Positions 1 through 8,993 of a stretch of 61,255 nt of DNA are shown piece after piece. Positions within the stretch are counted from its first letter, which is position 1; each line of letters starts with the position of its first letter. Source of the DNA: Deltaproteobacteria bacterium (GTDB lineage Bacteria > Desulfobacterota > Binatia > Binatales > Binataceae); the NCBI GenBank assembly GCA_027317185.1, contig DAHVFB010000009.1, positions 1-61,255 of the forward strand, read 5' to 3'. The notes beneath the pieces are model-generated. The model did no database searches and had not been told where the DNA came from. It saw only the letters and a list, made by a program, of their open reading frames with translations. Both the position numbers and the translations under genes were made by a program.

Positions 1-1072
1 TCCGATATATCAGCCAACTGAGCCGCTTCATCGAACCTCGCAACCGGCGCTCGGCACGGCGCGCAAGCGCACGGCCCGCGCGAACGTCCTTGAGCCAGGT
101 CTCGGCCACCTCCGCCGCCATTTCGCCCGCTGTCATCGCCAGCAGCACCCCGCTCGAAAACACCGGATCGACGAAAGCGAAGGCATCGCCGATGATGAAA
201 AACCCTTCGCCGCTGGCGCGCTTGGCGGAATAGGAATAGTTCGCCGCGGTCATGATTCCGGAAGCGAGTTCCGCTTCGGGCATTCGCGCGTTAACCGTCG
301 GACTGCTGTGCAGCCGATCCAGAAAAAACTCCTGCAAGTTCACCTCGCGATGCTTGAACAGCGCATGGCCGCCGACCAGACCGACACTCATGATGCCGCC
401 GGGCAACGGGATCATCCAGCACCATCCATCCTTAATTAGATGCACCGTGATGTAACCGGCCGTCGCGCCGGTTCGCAGCTTGACATTGCGAAAGTGAGCG
501 TAAACGGCGGCGGTTGAATTGCGCCTGTTGGATCGTTTCAGCTGCAGCTTGCCGGCCAGAAAAGCGTCGCGCCCGGATGCATCGAGGATCAGACGCGGCG
601 CGAAGGAGTGTACCGTGCCGTGATGATCGATAGCGGTCACCTGGGCGCGCCCTCCCCGCCTGCCAAGCGCCACCGCCGTCACGGCTGTCCGCTCCGCGAT
701 CCTTGCGCCCTTGCGCCGCGCGTTCATTAGTAGCGCGTGGTCGAATTCGGCGCGCCGCACCTGATAGCTGTGGGTGTACTCGCCATCGGCACTTAAGGCG
801 AAGTCGTAGGCCACGCTTTGGCCGGTCTCGTCGGATACGAATTCCGCGCCGGGTTTGAGCACCCCCATCGCGGCAACCTCACGATGCAGGCCCAGGCGGT
901 CCAGAATCGGCAGGTTGCGCGGCAGCAGCGATTCACCGATATGAAAACGCGGATGAGCGGCTTTCTCCAGCAGCAGCACGTCGCGGCCTCGATCCGCAAT
1001 CAATGCCGCCGCGGTACTGCCCGCTGGCCCCCCGCCAATTATCAGGACGTCGCAATGATCCGGCTCGCCCAC
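1..1072 (-). CDS. FAD-dependent halogenase-like oxidoreductase (partial, 3' end outside window)
   Basis: About 357 codons are visible; the gene starts near 1072 (GTG) and runs off the left edge. The N-terminus has a Rossmann dinucleotide motif (GGGPAGS, residues 13-19) and an IGES segment (45-48). A WCWMIP segment (217-222) matches the WxWxIP signature of FADH2-dependent halogenases. A Lys in the LKPGAEF segment (K73) sits where the catalytic Lys of such halogenases is expected. A GDAFAFVDP segment towards the end is the typical second FAD-binding motif. Family members halogenate aromatic rings or act as hydroxylases or reductases. Aryl-polyene, xanthomonadin and flexirubin clusters can carry such genes, so modification of the aryl head group is inferred. 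It is divergent from the lipoprotein at 1189. A geranylgeranyl-reductase-type function is the main alternative. The start is weak; TTG at 1078 is possible. Confidence 0.8.
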   Translation of the reverse strand, partial: MGEPDHCDVLIIGGGPAGSTAAALIADRGRDVLLLEKAAHPRFHIGESLLPRNLPILDRLGLHREVAAMGVLKPGAEFVSDETGQSVAYDFALSADGEYTHSYQVRRAEFDHALLMNARRKGARIAERTAVTAVALGRRGGRAQVTAIDHHGTVHSFAPRLILDASGRDAFLAGKLQLKRSNRRNSTAAVYAHFRNVKLRTGATAGYITVHLIKDGWCWMIPLPGGIMSVGLVGGHALFKHREVNLQEFFLDRLHSSPTVNARMPEAELASGIMTAANYSYSAKRASGEGFFIIGDAFAFVDPVFSSGVLLAMTAGEMAAEVAETWLKDVRAGRALARRAERRLRGSMKRLSWLIYR

Positions 1073-1188
1073 AATCAAACTTATGGGTTATTTTGCCTCT
1101 GCCGGCAATCTGGTAGGTTTTTACTCGCTTTGTAAGAACTTCTTTAAACCGAAGCAACATCGGAACTTTATCTTGTCGGGGAAATTGA

Positions 1189-1623
1189 ATGCTGAAGCGC
1201 ATGCCGTCCGCGACCCTACTGGTAATCGCATTGAGTATAATGGCTCAATCGTGCAGCTCTATGTTAACTTTCAGCTATCAAGACGTCGTGGACGCCCCTG
1301 ACTCAAAAGCGAAGCTCGGAAATGAGATTGCATTCTACTTCGCCAATCAGCCAACGCCTAAGGTCGAAAAGACCTTCGGCATAGCTGTAGGCAGAAGGAA
1401 AGCCAAGTCTGCATCTGACGAACAGTCCTGCCACGAGGCAATGATCTATGCCCTGACTGCGCTGCGTGATCGTGCTATCAGCGATGGCGCCAATGCAGTG
1501 ATTGATATTTCTAGCTACTACAAGAAAAAGGAAATTGCCGACAAGACGAAATACGAATGTCGTGCGGGTGCCAGCGGTGCATCGGTTGTGCTCAGGGGCA
1601 CTATCGTCAAGCTCGGCAAGTGA
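1189..1623 (+). CDS. Small lipoprotein of aryl-polyene clusters (ApeA-like?)
   Basis: This 144-residue protein has a hydrophobic signal peptide ending in AQSC, a plausible lipobox with Cys about residue 22. The mature part has a conserved-looking C-terminal half with an ANAVIDISSYYKK segment, a YECRAGA segment and a terminal LRGTIVKL strand. From memory this resembles small proteins often mis-annotated as excinuclease ATPase subunit that neighbour ape clusters (apeA position), but this is not proven. The ATG at 1189 has a GGGGA ribosome site about 8 bases upstream. It lies between two minus-strand genes, so it is transcribed alone. Its role is unknown; outer-membrane or periplasmic location is inferred from the signal. 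Confidence 0.7.
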   Translation: MLKRMPSATLLVIALSIMAQSCSSMLTFSYQDVVDAPDSKAKLGNEIAFYFANQPTPKVEKTFGIAVGRRKAKSASDEQSCHEAMIYALTALRDRAISDGANAVIDISSYYKKKEIADKTKYECRAGASGASVVLRGTIVKLGK

Positions 1624-1660
1624 TTCATGCGGCCACTGCCCGCTCGCGGATGACAATCCG

Positions 1661-2332
1661 CTAATCGCTGAATAGTCTCATCGCCAGGGCGGCTGCGTCT
1701 GGCGCCGGCAAGGTTTCGCGCGGAGCTATAGCCACCGAGCCGGCGTATTTATCGGCTACCACGCCGGTCCAGAACATCCAGTCCTGACCATCGATGATGG
1801 CGCGCCAGCTTCCGATACCGGGGGCGTCGGCAAAGTAATCACTACCGTCAGTCAGCCGGGCAAGACCGTTGCCGTCCGCCTTGGCCAGGGCCTCACGCAG
1901 GGTCCAGATGCGATAAAAGGCGCACTGGCCTTCGCGCGCCACCAAGGCTTGTTCAGCGGGGCCAAAGGCGGCGGCGGCAATGCCCTGAAAATGGCGGTCG
2001 GCGCAAAATTCCACATCGATACCGATAGCGCCCAGATCCGTGATAGCGCAGGCTGCGATTGTGCGGCTGTGACTCAAGCCGACCGCGATCGAGCATGGTT
2101 CCTGACCGCGATAGAGCAGCGGCCGGCCATCGGCGTCGTGCGTCAAATGCATCGATGGCGAGTCCAGGCCTTCGCGCTTGAGCAGGGCGTTCAATAATTC
2201 ATGCGCGGCACGGCTTTGAATCGGCCGCTTGAGGCGGTTCGCCGTCGGAACCCGGCCGCTATCAGGCGCAGAGTGGATGCACATCGACGCAGAATTAGTA
2301 GACGCGATGTTTACGTAACTCGTCACGAGCAT
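1661..2332 (-). CDS. apeB: 4'-phosphopantetheinyl transferase (ApeB-type)
   Basis: It transfers phosphopantetheine from CoA to the active-site serine of the two cluster carrier proteins (ApeE and ApeF). The 223-residue product has the Sfp/AcpS-superfamily signatures GIDVE (104-108; Asp106 and Glu108 bind Mg) and WTLREALAK (143-151; with the conserved Glu and Lys). The N-terminal half is short and degenerate, as in other APE-cluster PPTases. The reading frame stays open up to 2422, but I prefer the ATG at 2332: the extra residues upstream look unlike the family and this ATG has a GAGAG sequence 8 bases upstream. It is divergent from the main ape operon that starts at 2493. A dedicated PPTase is usual for these clusters. 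Confidence 0.88.
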   Translation of the reverse strand: MLVTSYVNIASTNSASMCIHSAPDSGRVPTANRLKRPIQSRAAHELLNALLKREGLDSPSMHLTHDADGRPLLYRGQEPCSIAVGLSHSRTIAACAITDLGAIGIDVEFCADRHFQGIAAAAFGPAEQALVAREGQCAFYRIWTLREALAKADGNGLARLTDGSDYFADAPGIGSWRAIIDGQDWMFWTGVVADKYAGSVAIAPRETLPAPDAAALAMRLFSD

Positions 2333-2492
2333 GTTGAATACTCTCGGAGAGAAGATTATAGCCATACACCAGAACCGCGAAGGGGAACACCGGGCCTCGG
2401 CGCCAGCGCCTGCCTTAAGCAAGCCGTCCGGAAAAAAGCTACTCTGCCGCGAAGGTTCAGTCTGGGGGGCTCGGCCGTGATAGGACGGCCGT

Positions 2493-3242
2493 GTGAGACA
2501 AGTGATTTTTGAACCACGGTTATCGGCTAACTTAAGAGTTGATCAGTGGATGGCGTGCGGCTTCGGCCTGGAGACGCGAAAAGATTGGATGGCCTGGGCG
2601 CTCGGATCAAGCGTCACTGCCGAGACCGGCAGTTCGCCGGCAGTGCTGCCCCCGATGCTGCGGCGGCGCGTCACCCCCTTGGGACAAATGGCTTTCAGGA
2701 CGGCTTGCAAGCTATCGGTCCCGGAACGGGCACGCTTTATCTTTTGCTCGCGCCATGGCGAGTTTCAGCGGACCCTGGGTATCCTCACCGCACTCGCGAC
2801 CGGCGCGGCGGTCTCGCCGGCTGAATTCAGTCTCTCGGTGCATAACGCGCTGGCCGGGCTGCTCTCGATCGCCTGGCGCAACACCGCAGGTCACACCACG
2901 ATCGCCGCCGGCGCCGACAGCTTTCGATCGGCGTTGATCGAGGCCGCGTCCTGTTTGATGGAATATCCGGAGGAGCCGGTGCTGCTGGTCTATTGCGACG
3001 ATCGCCTGCCGCAACCTTACGACGAGCTCGCCGACAGCGATGAAACCGGCTTCGCAATCGCGATGCTACTGACCTCACCGCGCCATGATTTCAACGACGT
3101 GATTCTTGAATTGACACCACGGAACGCGGCGGCCGAATCGGCGAGTGGTCAGGCGCTCGCCTTCCTGCGCTTCCTGCTGTCGGATCGGAACGAAGAAAGG
3201 TCGGACAACGAACACCTGCGATGGCGCTGGCGGAATGCTTAA
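2493..3242 (+). CDS. apeC: Ketoacyl-synthase-like chain length factor (ApeC-type)
   Basis: The 249-residue protein matches the Ketoacyl-synt_2 type of short KS-like proteins found in APE clusters: a DWMAWALG segment near residue 32-39, an LPPMLRRRVTPLGQMAF segment, the CSRHGE turn and a SVHNALAGL segment. It lacks the Cys-His-His catalytic triad and is only about 60 percent of a full KS, as expected of a non-catalytic partner. In the characterised ape system ApeC pairs with the ApeO ketosynthase as chain length factor. It is the first gene of the plus-strand operon. The start is a GTG with a weak ribosome site and could lie slightly further in. The stop overlaps the start of the acyltransferase gene by 8 bases. 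Confidence 0.85.
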   Translation: MRQVIFEPRLSANLRVDQWMACGFGLETRKDWMAWALGSSVTAETGSSPAVLPPMLRRRVTPLGQMAFRTACKLSVPERARFIFCSRHGEFQRTLGILTALATGAAVSPAEFSLSVHNALAGLLSIAWRNTAGHTTIAAGADSFRSALIEAASCLMEYPEEPVLLVYCDDRLPQPYDELADSDETGFAIAMLLTSPRHDFNDVILELTPRNAAAESASGQALAFLRFLLSDRNEERSDNEHLRWRWRNA

Positions 3243-4014
3243 ACGCGGGTTTTATCTATGGCGCCTGGTATGGACGCCGCTGGCTTTCGCCGCGCTCGGC
3301 GTCGGAGGCGTGGTGCTCGCCCTGACCGCAATTCCGGCCGCGACCTTATTTGTCCGTGACGAGCAGGCGCGCAACCGTCGTGCGCAGAGCATCATTCGCG
3401 AGAGCTTTCGCCTTTACCTTTGGTTCCTGCAGGCGATCGGCATCCTCAAGCTGGAGGTGATCGGCGGCGATCAGATCCAGGCATGCCGCGGCACGTTAGT
3501 CATCGCGAATCATCCGACGCTGATCGATATCGTAATCCTGATGGCGTTGCTGCCCGATGCGAAATGTGTCGGCAAGCGTCAGCTATGGCGGAATCCGATG
3601 CTCCGGATGGTGGTTCGCGCGGCGGGCTATATTCGCAACGATCACGAACCTGAAATCCTGCTCGAGAAGTGCCGCGAGTCTCTGCAGGCCGGCTATAACC
3701 TCATAATTTTTCCCGAGGGCACCCGATCCGTTCCGGGCCAGACGTTGCGCTTTCAGAGGGGGTTCGCTCATATCGCGATCGCCAGCGGAGCCGATTTGCG
3801 GCTGGTGCTGATCACTTGCGAGCCGGTGACGCTGGTCAAGGGCAGGTCTTACTATAAGATACCTGACTCGCCGCCGCACTTTCGTATCGAAGTCGGCGAG
3901 CAGATCAATGCGGCAAGTTATATGGATAGGAAGGGGAACTCGCGCTCGCTGAGAGCACGACATTTAGTTTCGTATGTCGAGTCGAATTACTCTAGAAGAC
4001 TCAACCATGTCTGA
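3235..4014 (+). CDS. apeD: 1-acylglycerol-3-phosphate-type acyltransferase (ApeD)
   Basis: A 259-residue membrane-associated acyltransferase with a long N-terminal hydrophobic segment (residues 14-40). It has the PlsC/LPLAT motifs: NHPTLID (92-98, the HX4D catalytic motif) and FPEGTR (159-164, phosphate binding). APE clusters carry this as ApeD, thought to help attach the polyene carboxylate to a lipid or sugar anchor in the membrane. The ATG at 3235 overlaps the end of apeC, and the gene end overlaps the ACP start at 4007, so translation is coupled. The exact acyl acceptor is unknown. Confidence 0.88.
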   Translation: MLKRGFYLWRLVWTPLAFAALGVGGVVLALTAIPAATLFVRDEQARNRRAQSIIRESFRLYLWFLQAIGILKLEVIGGDQIQACRGTLVIANHPTLIDIVILMALLPDAKCVGKRQLWRNPMLRMVVRAAGYIRNDHEPEILLEKCRESLQAGYNLIIFPEGTRSVPGQTLRFQRGFAHIAIASGADLRLVLITCEPVTLVKGRSYYKIPDSPPHFRIEVGEQINAASYMDRKGNSRSLRARHLVSYVESNYSRRLNHV

Positions 4015-4267
4015 ACTCGAGCGTGAATTGAAGGAACTTATCGTGCGCGCGCTCAGCCTTGAAGATCTCAAGCCGGAGGATATCGACAGCAACGAGCAGC
4101 TATTCGTCACTGGCCTCGGGCTCGACTCTATTGACGGGCTCGAATTGGGGATGGCGATACGTAAGAAATACGGCATCAAGCCGGTCGGATCGAAAGAAGA
4201 AATCCGCGCGATCTTCGCGACCGTCAGCAGTATCGCGCGTTTTATCCATTCGCAGCGGGCGATTTGA
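4007..4267 (+). CDS. apeE: Acyl carrier protein 1 (ApeE)
   Basis: An 86-residue acyl carrier protein with the phosphopantetheine attachment motif LDSID (Ser41) in a GLGLDSIDGLELG context. It begins inside the last codons of apeD. The acidic helices and size are typical of type II PKS/FAS carriers. It is the first of two adjacent carriers, an arrangement diagnostic for APE clusters, where ApeE and ApeF have separate roles in starter loading and chain extension. The downstream partner starts 1 base after the stop codon. Confidence 0.92.
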   Translation: MSELERELKELIVRALSLEDLKPEDIDSNEQLFVTGLGLDSIDGLELGMAIRKKYGIKPVGSKEEIRAIFATVSSIARFIHSQRAI

Positions 4268-4268
4268 A

Positions 4269-4523
4269 ATGTTTTCAAGAGGGGAAATTCAGTCAGAGCT
4301 AAGCAAGGTGCTGGCGGATCTGTTCGATTTGTCGCCCGAGAAAATCACGCCGGGCGCGCGCCTGAAGGAGGATCTCGACCTTGACAGTATCGATGCCGTC
4401 GACTTGATGGCACGGCTCCAGCAGTACACCGGCAAGCGGATTCCCTCCGCCGAATTCAAAAGCGTCCGCACCGTCAACGATGTCGTCGACAAAATCTACA
4501 ATGGGCTCGCCGCCGGCGCGTAG
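4269..4523 (+). CDS. apeF: Acyl carrier protein 2 (ApeF)
   Basis: An 84-residue acyl carrier protein with an LDLDSIDAVDL segment; Ser40 is the phosphopantetheine site. It is more similar in pattern to FAS-type ACPs than its upstream neighbour (KITPGARLKEDLDLDS). The start ATG lies directly after the apeE stop. In APE clusters apeG, a small membrane protein gene, normally follows. Here the next gene is the ligase at 4558 and the 34-base gap has no room for apeG. Confidence 0.92.
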   Translation: MFSRGEIQSELSKVLADLFDLSPEKITPGARLKEDLDLDSIDAVDLMARLQQYTGKRIPSAEFKSVRTVNDVVDKIYNGLAAGA

Positions 4524-4557
4524 CCTTCAGCTTGCGGAATCATCCGGGTAAAGCCTG

Positions 4558-5913
4558 ATGGGCATCGTGGGGCTGGCCGCGTTGCTGGCCGGAGCGCGGC
4601 CCGAAACGCAGCCGATCGCGTTGCGGGACGGTAACCCGATCACGCTGGCGCGCTGGCGCGCCGATATCGAGTATAATGCCGAACGGCTTGCGGCCAATCG
4701 GATCCGGCGTGGCGCGCTGGTTTGCGAGGACGGCTACTGGTTCATGGTCGGCCTGTTGGCGTTGATACGGATTGGCGCCGGCGTGATCCTGCCGCCGAAC
4801 GAGCAACCGGGAATGCTCCGCGGTCTGCAATCGGAATTCGATGCTCTGGTGAGCGACTCAAACACGGCCGAGGCCGGGCGCAGGATTGTAATCGAATCCA
4901 GCGGTAGTGAGGCCGCTCCACTGCATCTCGACCTGGAACACGACCGGATCGGTTTTTTCACTTCCGGTTCGACCGGCGACATTAGACAGGTGTCCAAGAC
5001 TTTGAAGCATTTCGAGCTTGAGGCCGGCGCACTCGAGGCAATGTGGGGCGATCGACTGGAAGGGGCGCAAATTTTCGGCACGGTTACCCATCAGCATGTT
5101 TTTGGCATGACCTTCCGGCTGATGTGGCCAATTCTCGCGGGACGCCCTTTCGAGTCAAGTTTTCAGGTCGCCTGGGAGCCGCTGCTTGAAAGACTTCCTC
5201 CGCGCTCGGTGATTGTCTCAAGCCCCGCGCAACTCACGCGGTTGGGCGGACTGACGCCCTTGCCGGCCGCGCAACGCCCCTTGATGGTGCTGACCGCCGG
5301 TGCGCCGTTACCCGATGCGGCGGCGGCTGAGGCGGCGGCAATTTTTGGCTGCGCTCCAATCGAAATTTTCGGCAGCACCGAAGCCGGGGTGATCGGATGG
5401 CGCGACGCGGTGCCGGGACCCATATCTTGGCGTCCGCTAACCGGCGTCGAAATCGCGACCACCACGGGGGGCGTAATGTTGCTGCAATCGCGGCATGCTT
5501 GCGTGGACGGCTGGAGCGAACAGGCGGACAGGATTTCGATACTCGGCGATGGACGCTTTTGCCTCGAAGGGCGAGTTGACCGGATCGTCAAGATCGAGGG
5601 TAAGCGCGTCAGCCTGGAGCGGATGGAACACGCGTTGAGCGCCTTACCATGGATCGCAGAGGCCGCGGTGGTGAGCCTGGGTGAAAACCCATTGTATCTG
5701 GGCGTGGTGGCCAAACTCGCGCCCCTCGGCGCTGCCGAAATCAAGCGGCTGGGCAAGTTTCGTTTTGAGCGCCTGCTACGCCGCGAACTGGCGCAGATCG
5801 AAGATGCCGCCGTTTTGCCTCGGCGCTGGCGTTTCGTCGAGACCATACCCCTCAACGGCATGGGCAAGCGACGAACCGCCGATCTTCAGGCGTTATTCGC
5901 AAAATCCACATGA
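4558..5913 (+). CDS. apeH: AMP-dependent acyl-ACP synthetase/ligase (ApeH)
   Basis: A 451-residue ANL-superfamily enzyme. It has the nucleotide-binding FFTSGSTG segment (133-140), the GSTEAG motif (272-277) and the hinge-region pattern EGRVDRIVKIEGKRVSLERME spread over residues 340-360. In APE biosynthesis ApeH activates the aromatic starter acid (4-hydroxybenzoate or a related acid) with ATP and loads it onto a carrier protein. It is shorter than typical fatty acyl-CoA ligases but matches the ApeH size class. Its stop overlaps the start of the dehydratase in an ATGA arrangement, so the two are translationally coupled. Confidence 0.9.
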   Translation: MGIVGLAALLAGARPETQPIALRDGNPITLARWRADIEYNAERLAANRIRRGALVCEDGYWFMVGLLALIRIGAGVILPPNEQPGMLRGLQSEFDALVSDSNTAEAGRRIVIESSGSEAAPLHLDLEHDRIGFFTSGSTGDIRQVSKTLKHFELEAGALEAMWGDRLEGAQIFGTVTHQHVFGMTFRLMWPILAGRPFESSFQVAWEPLLERLPPRSVIVSSPAQLTRLGGLTPLPAAQRPLMVLTAGAPLPDAAAAEAAAIFGCAPIEIFGSTEAGVIGWRDAVPGPISWRPLTGVEIATTTGGVMLLQSRHACVDGWSEQADRISILGDGRFCLEGRVDRIVKIEGKRVSLERMEHALSALPWIAEAAVVSLGENPLYLGVVAKLAPLGAAEIKRLGKFRFERLLRRELAQIEDAAVLPRRWRFVETIPLNGMGKRRTADLQALFAKST

Positions 5914-6284
5914 ACGCCGGATCAAACCAGGTGCCCGAGGTCACGCAACCGCTGCTAATCGAAGCAAAACTGGCCGATGGCCAGATCGAACTCAGTCTAA
6001 CCATTCCGCCCGAACTGATTTATTTTCGCGGCCACTTCCCAGGCTTCGCGATATTACCCGGCGTGGTCCAGATCGAATGGGTCATGGGCTATAGCAAGCG
6101 CTATTTCAAGCTCGGCGATTCGACGGCGCGGACGATGCAAATTAAATTTCGCCAGCTCATACGGCCCGGCGATCGCCTCCAACTCACGCTCACCTATCAG
6201 CCAGCGCACTCGCAAATTCAATTTGTATACGCCAACGCGGAAGGAACGCTGTCATCGGGCCGGATCGGGCTGGAACCCCTATGA
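5910..6284 (+). CDS. apeI: 3-hydroxyacyl-ACP dehydratase-like hotdog protein (ApeI)
   Basis: A 124-residue hotdog-fold protein of the FabA/FabZ type. The segment FRGHFPGFAILPGVVQIEW (39-57) contains the catalytic His42 and the helix seen in FabZ enzymes. In the characterised ape system ApeI acts as one of two dehydratases that introduce the conjugated double bonds. It overlaps apeH at its start and apeJ at its end by four bases each (ATGA). The catalytic acidic residue of FabZ is not obvious at the expected place, so it may need its partner dehydratase ApeP. Confidence 0.88.
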   Translation: MNAGSNQVPEVTQPLLIEAKLADGQIELSLTIPPELIYFRGHFPGFAILPGVVQIEWVMGYSKRYFKLGDSTARTMQIKFRQLIRPGDRLQLTLTYQPAHSQIQFVYANAEGTLSSGRIGLEPL

Positions 6285-7969
6285 CTTTTCGCTGCTGCGC
6301 CATCATTCCAAGCCACAATCACAGCGCGGTCATTGGCGAAATAGTCCGGCAGTTACGCAGTGATGGACTGGCAGTCTTCATCATCGACGATGGCAGCGAC
6401 GACGTTCATCGCACGGTGCTGGAGGCGATTCACTCGCCTGACGGCGGTGTGACGGTGTATCGCTTTGCGGTTAATCGCGGCAAGGGCGCTGCGGTGATCA
6501 AGGGCGTTGAACTCGCGATCGCCGCGGGATTCACGCATGCCTTGCAAATCGACGCCGACGGACAGCACGATCTGGCGCAGGCGCCGGCCATGATAGCGAT
6601 CAGCGAAGCTCATCCCGAGGCCCTGATTGCGGGCGCCCCGCTCTACGATGAGAGCATGCCACGGGCGCGGCGCGTGGGCCGCCGGATAACGCATTTCTGG
6701 GTCGCTATCGAGACGCTTTCGATCCATCCGGCCGACACCATGTGCGGTTTCCGTCTATACCCGCTCGATCGTCTCAATGCGGTGTTGAAATCCGCGCGCG
6801 TCGGCCAGCGTATGGACTTCGATCCTGAAATCATGGTGCGGCTGATTTGGTCAGGTATGCCGGTGTTTTTCGTGCCGGTTCGAGTCGCTTATCCAGTTGG
6901 CAATCTTTCGGGCTTTGCTTTGATCGGGGATAACTGGCGCATCACCAAAATGCATACGCGTCTGGTTTTCGCTCTGCCGTGGCGCCTGCGCCAGATTCTT
7001 CGCAATCGCCGCCGGCCGGCTGCATCGCAGGATCACTGGGCGGCGCTGGGCGAACGCGGAGCCTACCTCGGACTGCGGATACTGGCGCTGTTTTACCGGC
7101 TGATCGGCCGCTATGGCTGCATGGCCGCGGTGTTTCCGATCGCGGCATATTTTCATCTAACCAGCCGCGAGCAGCGCCGTTCATCGCAGTTGTTCCTGCG
7201 CCGGGCTTACCAGGCCCAGGGGCTTGCGCGCGAACCCGGATGGATCGACACGCTCAGACATTCATTGGGCTTCGCCCGCAAGACGGTGGATACATTCGCC
7301 GCCTGGATGGGTGATATCGATCCGGCGATAGTTAAAGCAACTGACCATCGAACTTTGAATAATGTGATGGCCGACGGGCAAGGGATACTGCTCATGGTCT
7401 CGCATCTGGGCAATATCGAGATCAGCCGGGCATTGTTGGACCAGGCGCAGCGCTCACGGATCAAGTTGCTGGTGCATACGCTTCACGCGCAGAAATTCGC
7501 GCGGATACTCCAGCAATTCCGGCCGGAAGCGGCGGTTGACACGATTCAGGTGACGGAGGTCAATCCGGGTACCATGATCGCGCTCAAGGAGATTATCGAA
7601 GCTGGCGGATGGGTGGCGATCGCGGGCGACCGCACCCCGGTCACGGCGCATGAGCGAGTATGCCGGGCGCCGTTTCTAGGCCACGACGCATCATTTCCCG
7701 AAGGTCCGTATTTGCTGGCTCATCTGCTCGAATGCCCCGTTTACCTGATGTTCTGCCTGCGCCACAAAGGCGGTTATCGCCTTTATTTCGAGAAGTTTGC
7801 CGATCGGATTACGCTGCCGCGCCGCGACAAGAGCGCGGCAGTTGCGCAATGGGCCGCGCGCTATGCGCGCCGCCTCGAGCGTTATTGCCTGATCGATCCG
7901 TTGCAGTGGTACAACTTTTTCGATTTCTGGAGCACCACTCCCGCAAACGCAAAGGCTGGCGCGCAATGA
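6281..7969 (+). CDS. apeJ: Fused glycosyltransferase 2 / lysophospholipid-type acyltransferase (ApeJ)
   Basis: A 562-residue two-domain protein. Residues 1-235 are a GT2 domain: an IIPSHNHS start, IIDDGSDD (about 30-37) and QIDADGQHD (about 88-96) give the nucleotide-sugar and metal sites. Residues about 270-555 are an HtrB/LpxL-like acyltransferase with a SHLGNIE segment (HX4E catalytic motif) and GDRTPV further on. This fusion is characteristic of ApeJ. Together with ApeD it probably links the polyene to a glycolipid anchor; the acceptor is not known here. The gene is coupled to both neighbours by ATGA overlaps. Confidence 0.9.
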   Translation: MTFRCCAIIPSHNHSAVIGEIVRQLRSDGLAVFIIDDGSDDVHRTVLEAIHSPDGGVTVYRFAVNRGKGAAVIKGVELAIAAGFTHALQIDADGQHDLAQAPAMIAISEAHPEALIAGAPLYDESMPRARRVGRRITHFWVAIETLSIHPADTMCGFRLYPLDRLNAVLKSARVGQRMDFDPEIMVRLIWSGMPVFFVPVRVAYPVGNLSGFALIGDNWRITKMHTRLVFALPWRLRQILRNRRRPAASQDHWAALGERGAYLGLRILALFYRLIGRYGCMAAVFPIAAYFHLTSREQRRSSQLFLRRAYQAQGLAREPGWIDTLRHSLGFARKTVDTFAAWMGDIDPAIVKATDHRTLNNVMADGQGILLMVSHLGNIEISRALLDQAQRSRIKLLVHTLHAQKFARILQQFRPEAAVDTIQVTEVNPGTMIALKEIIEAGGWVAIAGDRTPVTAHERVCRAPFLGHDASFPEGPYLLAHLLECPVYLMFCLRHKGGYRLYFEKFADRITLPRRDKSAAVAQWAARYARRLERYCLIDPLQWYNFFDFWSTTPANAKAGAQ

Positions 7970-8385
7970 TTACGGCCCGGGTCGCGATCAAGATTCAATT
8001 TTACGACCTCGATCCGATGCGCGTCGTATGGCATGGCAATTACCCGCGTTTCCTCGAACAGGCGCGATCGGCGCTATTCGAGATGCTCGGCTTTGGGTAC
8101 CGGGTGATGGCGTCCAGTAAATACGCATATCCGATCGTCGGCTTGCAGATAAAATACGTGCGTCCACTGATGCCGGAACAGACGATTGAGGTGGCCGCAA
8201 CTTTGGTGGAATACGATCCGCGTATCAAAATAAAATATGTCATCACCGACGCCGCGACCGCGGCGGTATTGACCAGAGCGCATACGATCCAGCTCACGAT
8301 CGATAGAACGACCAACGAGCTTTGCTACGAGACGCCAGCGATTTTCGTGGAAAGAGTGAAACAGACGCTATGCGCGCCGCGATAA
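7966..8385 (+). CDS. apeK: 4-hydroxybenzoyl-CoA-type thioesterase (ApeK)
   Basis: A 139-residue single hotdog domain of the YbgC/4HBT thioesterase class, with the catalytic-Asp segment YDLDPMRVVWHGNYPRF near residues 13-29. In APE clusters ApeK is proposed to release the polyene from its carrier or to edit stalled chains. Its ATG overlaps the apeJ stop (ATGA). The 3' end overlaps the LolA-like gene by 16 bases. The assignment rests on motif plus cluster position. Confidence 0.9.
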   Translation: MITARVAIKIQFYDLDPMRVVWHGNYPRFLEQARSALFEMLGFGYRVMASSKYAYPIVGLQIKYVRPLMPEQTIEVAATLVEYDPRIKIKYVITDAATAAVLTRAHTIQLTIDRTTNELCYETPAIFVERVKQTLCAPR

Positions 8386-8993
8386 TCTTCGCACTGGCGG
8401 GTGCGCTGGCGCTGTCGTCGCCCAGCCATGCGGACGTGACGGCGGTCTGTCCAACCCTGACGCCGGGGGTAACGCTGCACGGCCGCTACATCCAGGAGCA
8501 GCATTTGAAAGGTCTCACGGCGCCGCTCAAGACCGAGGGCGACTTCGTGGTCGCGCCCAACCTCGGGATCATCTGGCGCAGCGAGCAGCCGGTGCGCAGC
8601 GTAACCGTGATCACGGCGGCCGGCATGGAGCGCATCGTCAACGGCAACGATATCCATCGGTTGGCGAGTGCGAAAATCCCGGCTTTCGCGCACATGTACG
8701 AATTGCTCGACCGCGCCATGATGGGCGACTGGTCGGCGATGCAGAAGGATTTCACGCTTGAATATACGGGCACTCGGCGCGCCTGGCGCATCATTCTGAC
8801 GCCGCTGCGATCGGCGGGACCGCTGGCGGCGCGGCTAACCTCGATCGTCATGACCGGCGATGGCCGTATCGACACGGTCGATATCAATCGCACTAATGGC
8901 GACTTCGAGCACGTGGCATTTGTGAACCAGGTGGTATCGCGCGCCCCGCTGGACGGCCCGGACGCTCACTTGCTGCATGACAAGTGGGAATGA
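8370..8993 (+). CDS. apeL: LolA-like outer membrane lipoprotein carrier (ApeL)
   Basis: A 207-residue periplasmic protein. The signal peptide (residues 1-21, ending SHA-D) is followed by a LolA-type beta fold with the usual F-x-Q/E-x-K pattern (GRYIQEQHLKGL) and a region equivalent to the LolA strand core (GDFVVAPNLGIIWRSEQP). APE clusters use ApeL with the exporter ApeM to move the pigment lipid across the periplasm to the outer membrane. The ATG lies within the end of apeK, and the stop overlaps the exporter start (ATGA). Confidence 0.88.
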   Translation: MRAAIIFALAGALALSSPSHADVTAVCPTLTPGVTLHGRYIQEQHLKGLTAPLKTEGDFVVAPNLGIIWRSEQPVRSVTVITAAGMERIVNGNDIHRLASAKIPAFAHMYELLDRAMMGDWSAMQKDFTLEYTGTRRAWRIILTPLRSAGPLAARLTSIVMTGDGRIDTVDINRTNGDFEHVAFVNQVVSRAPLDGPDAHLLHDKWE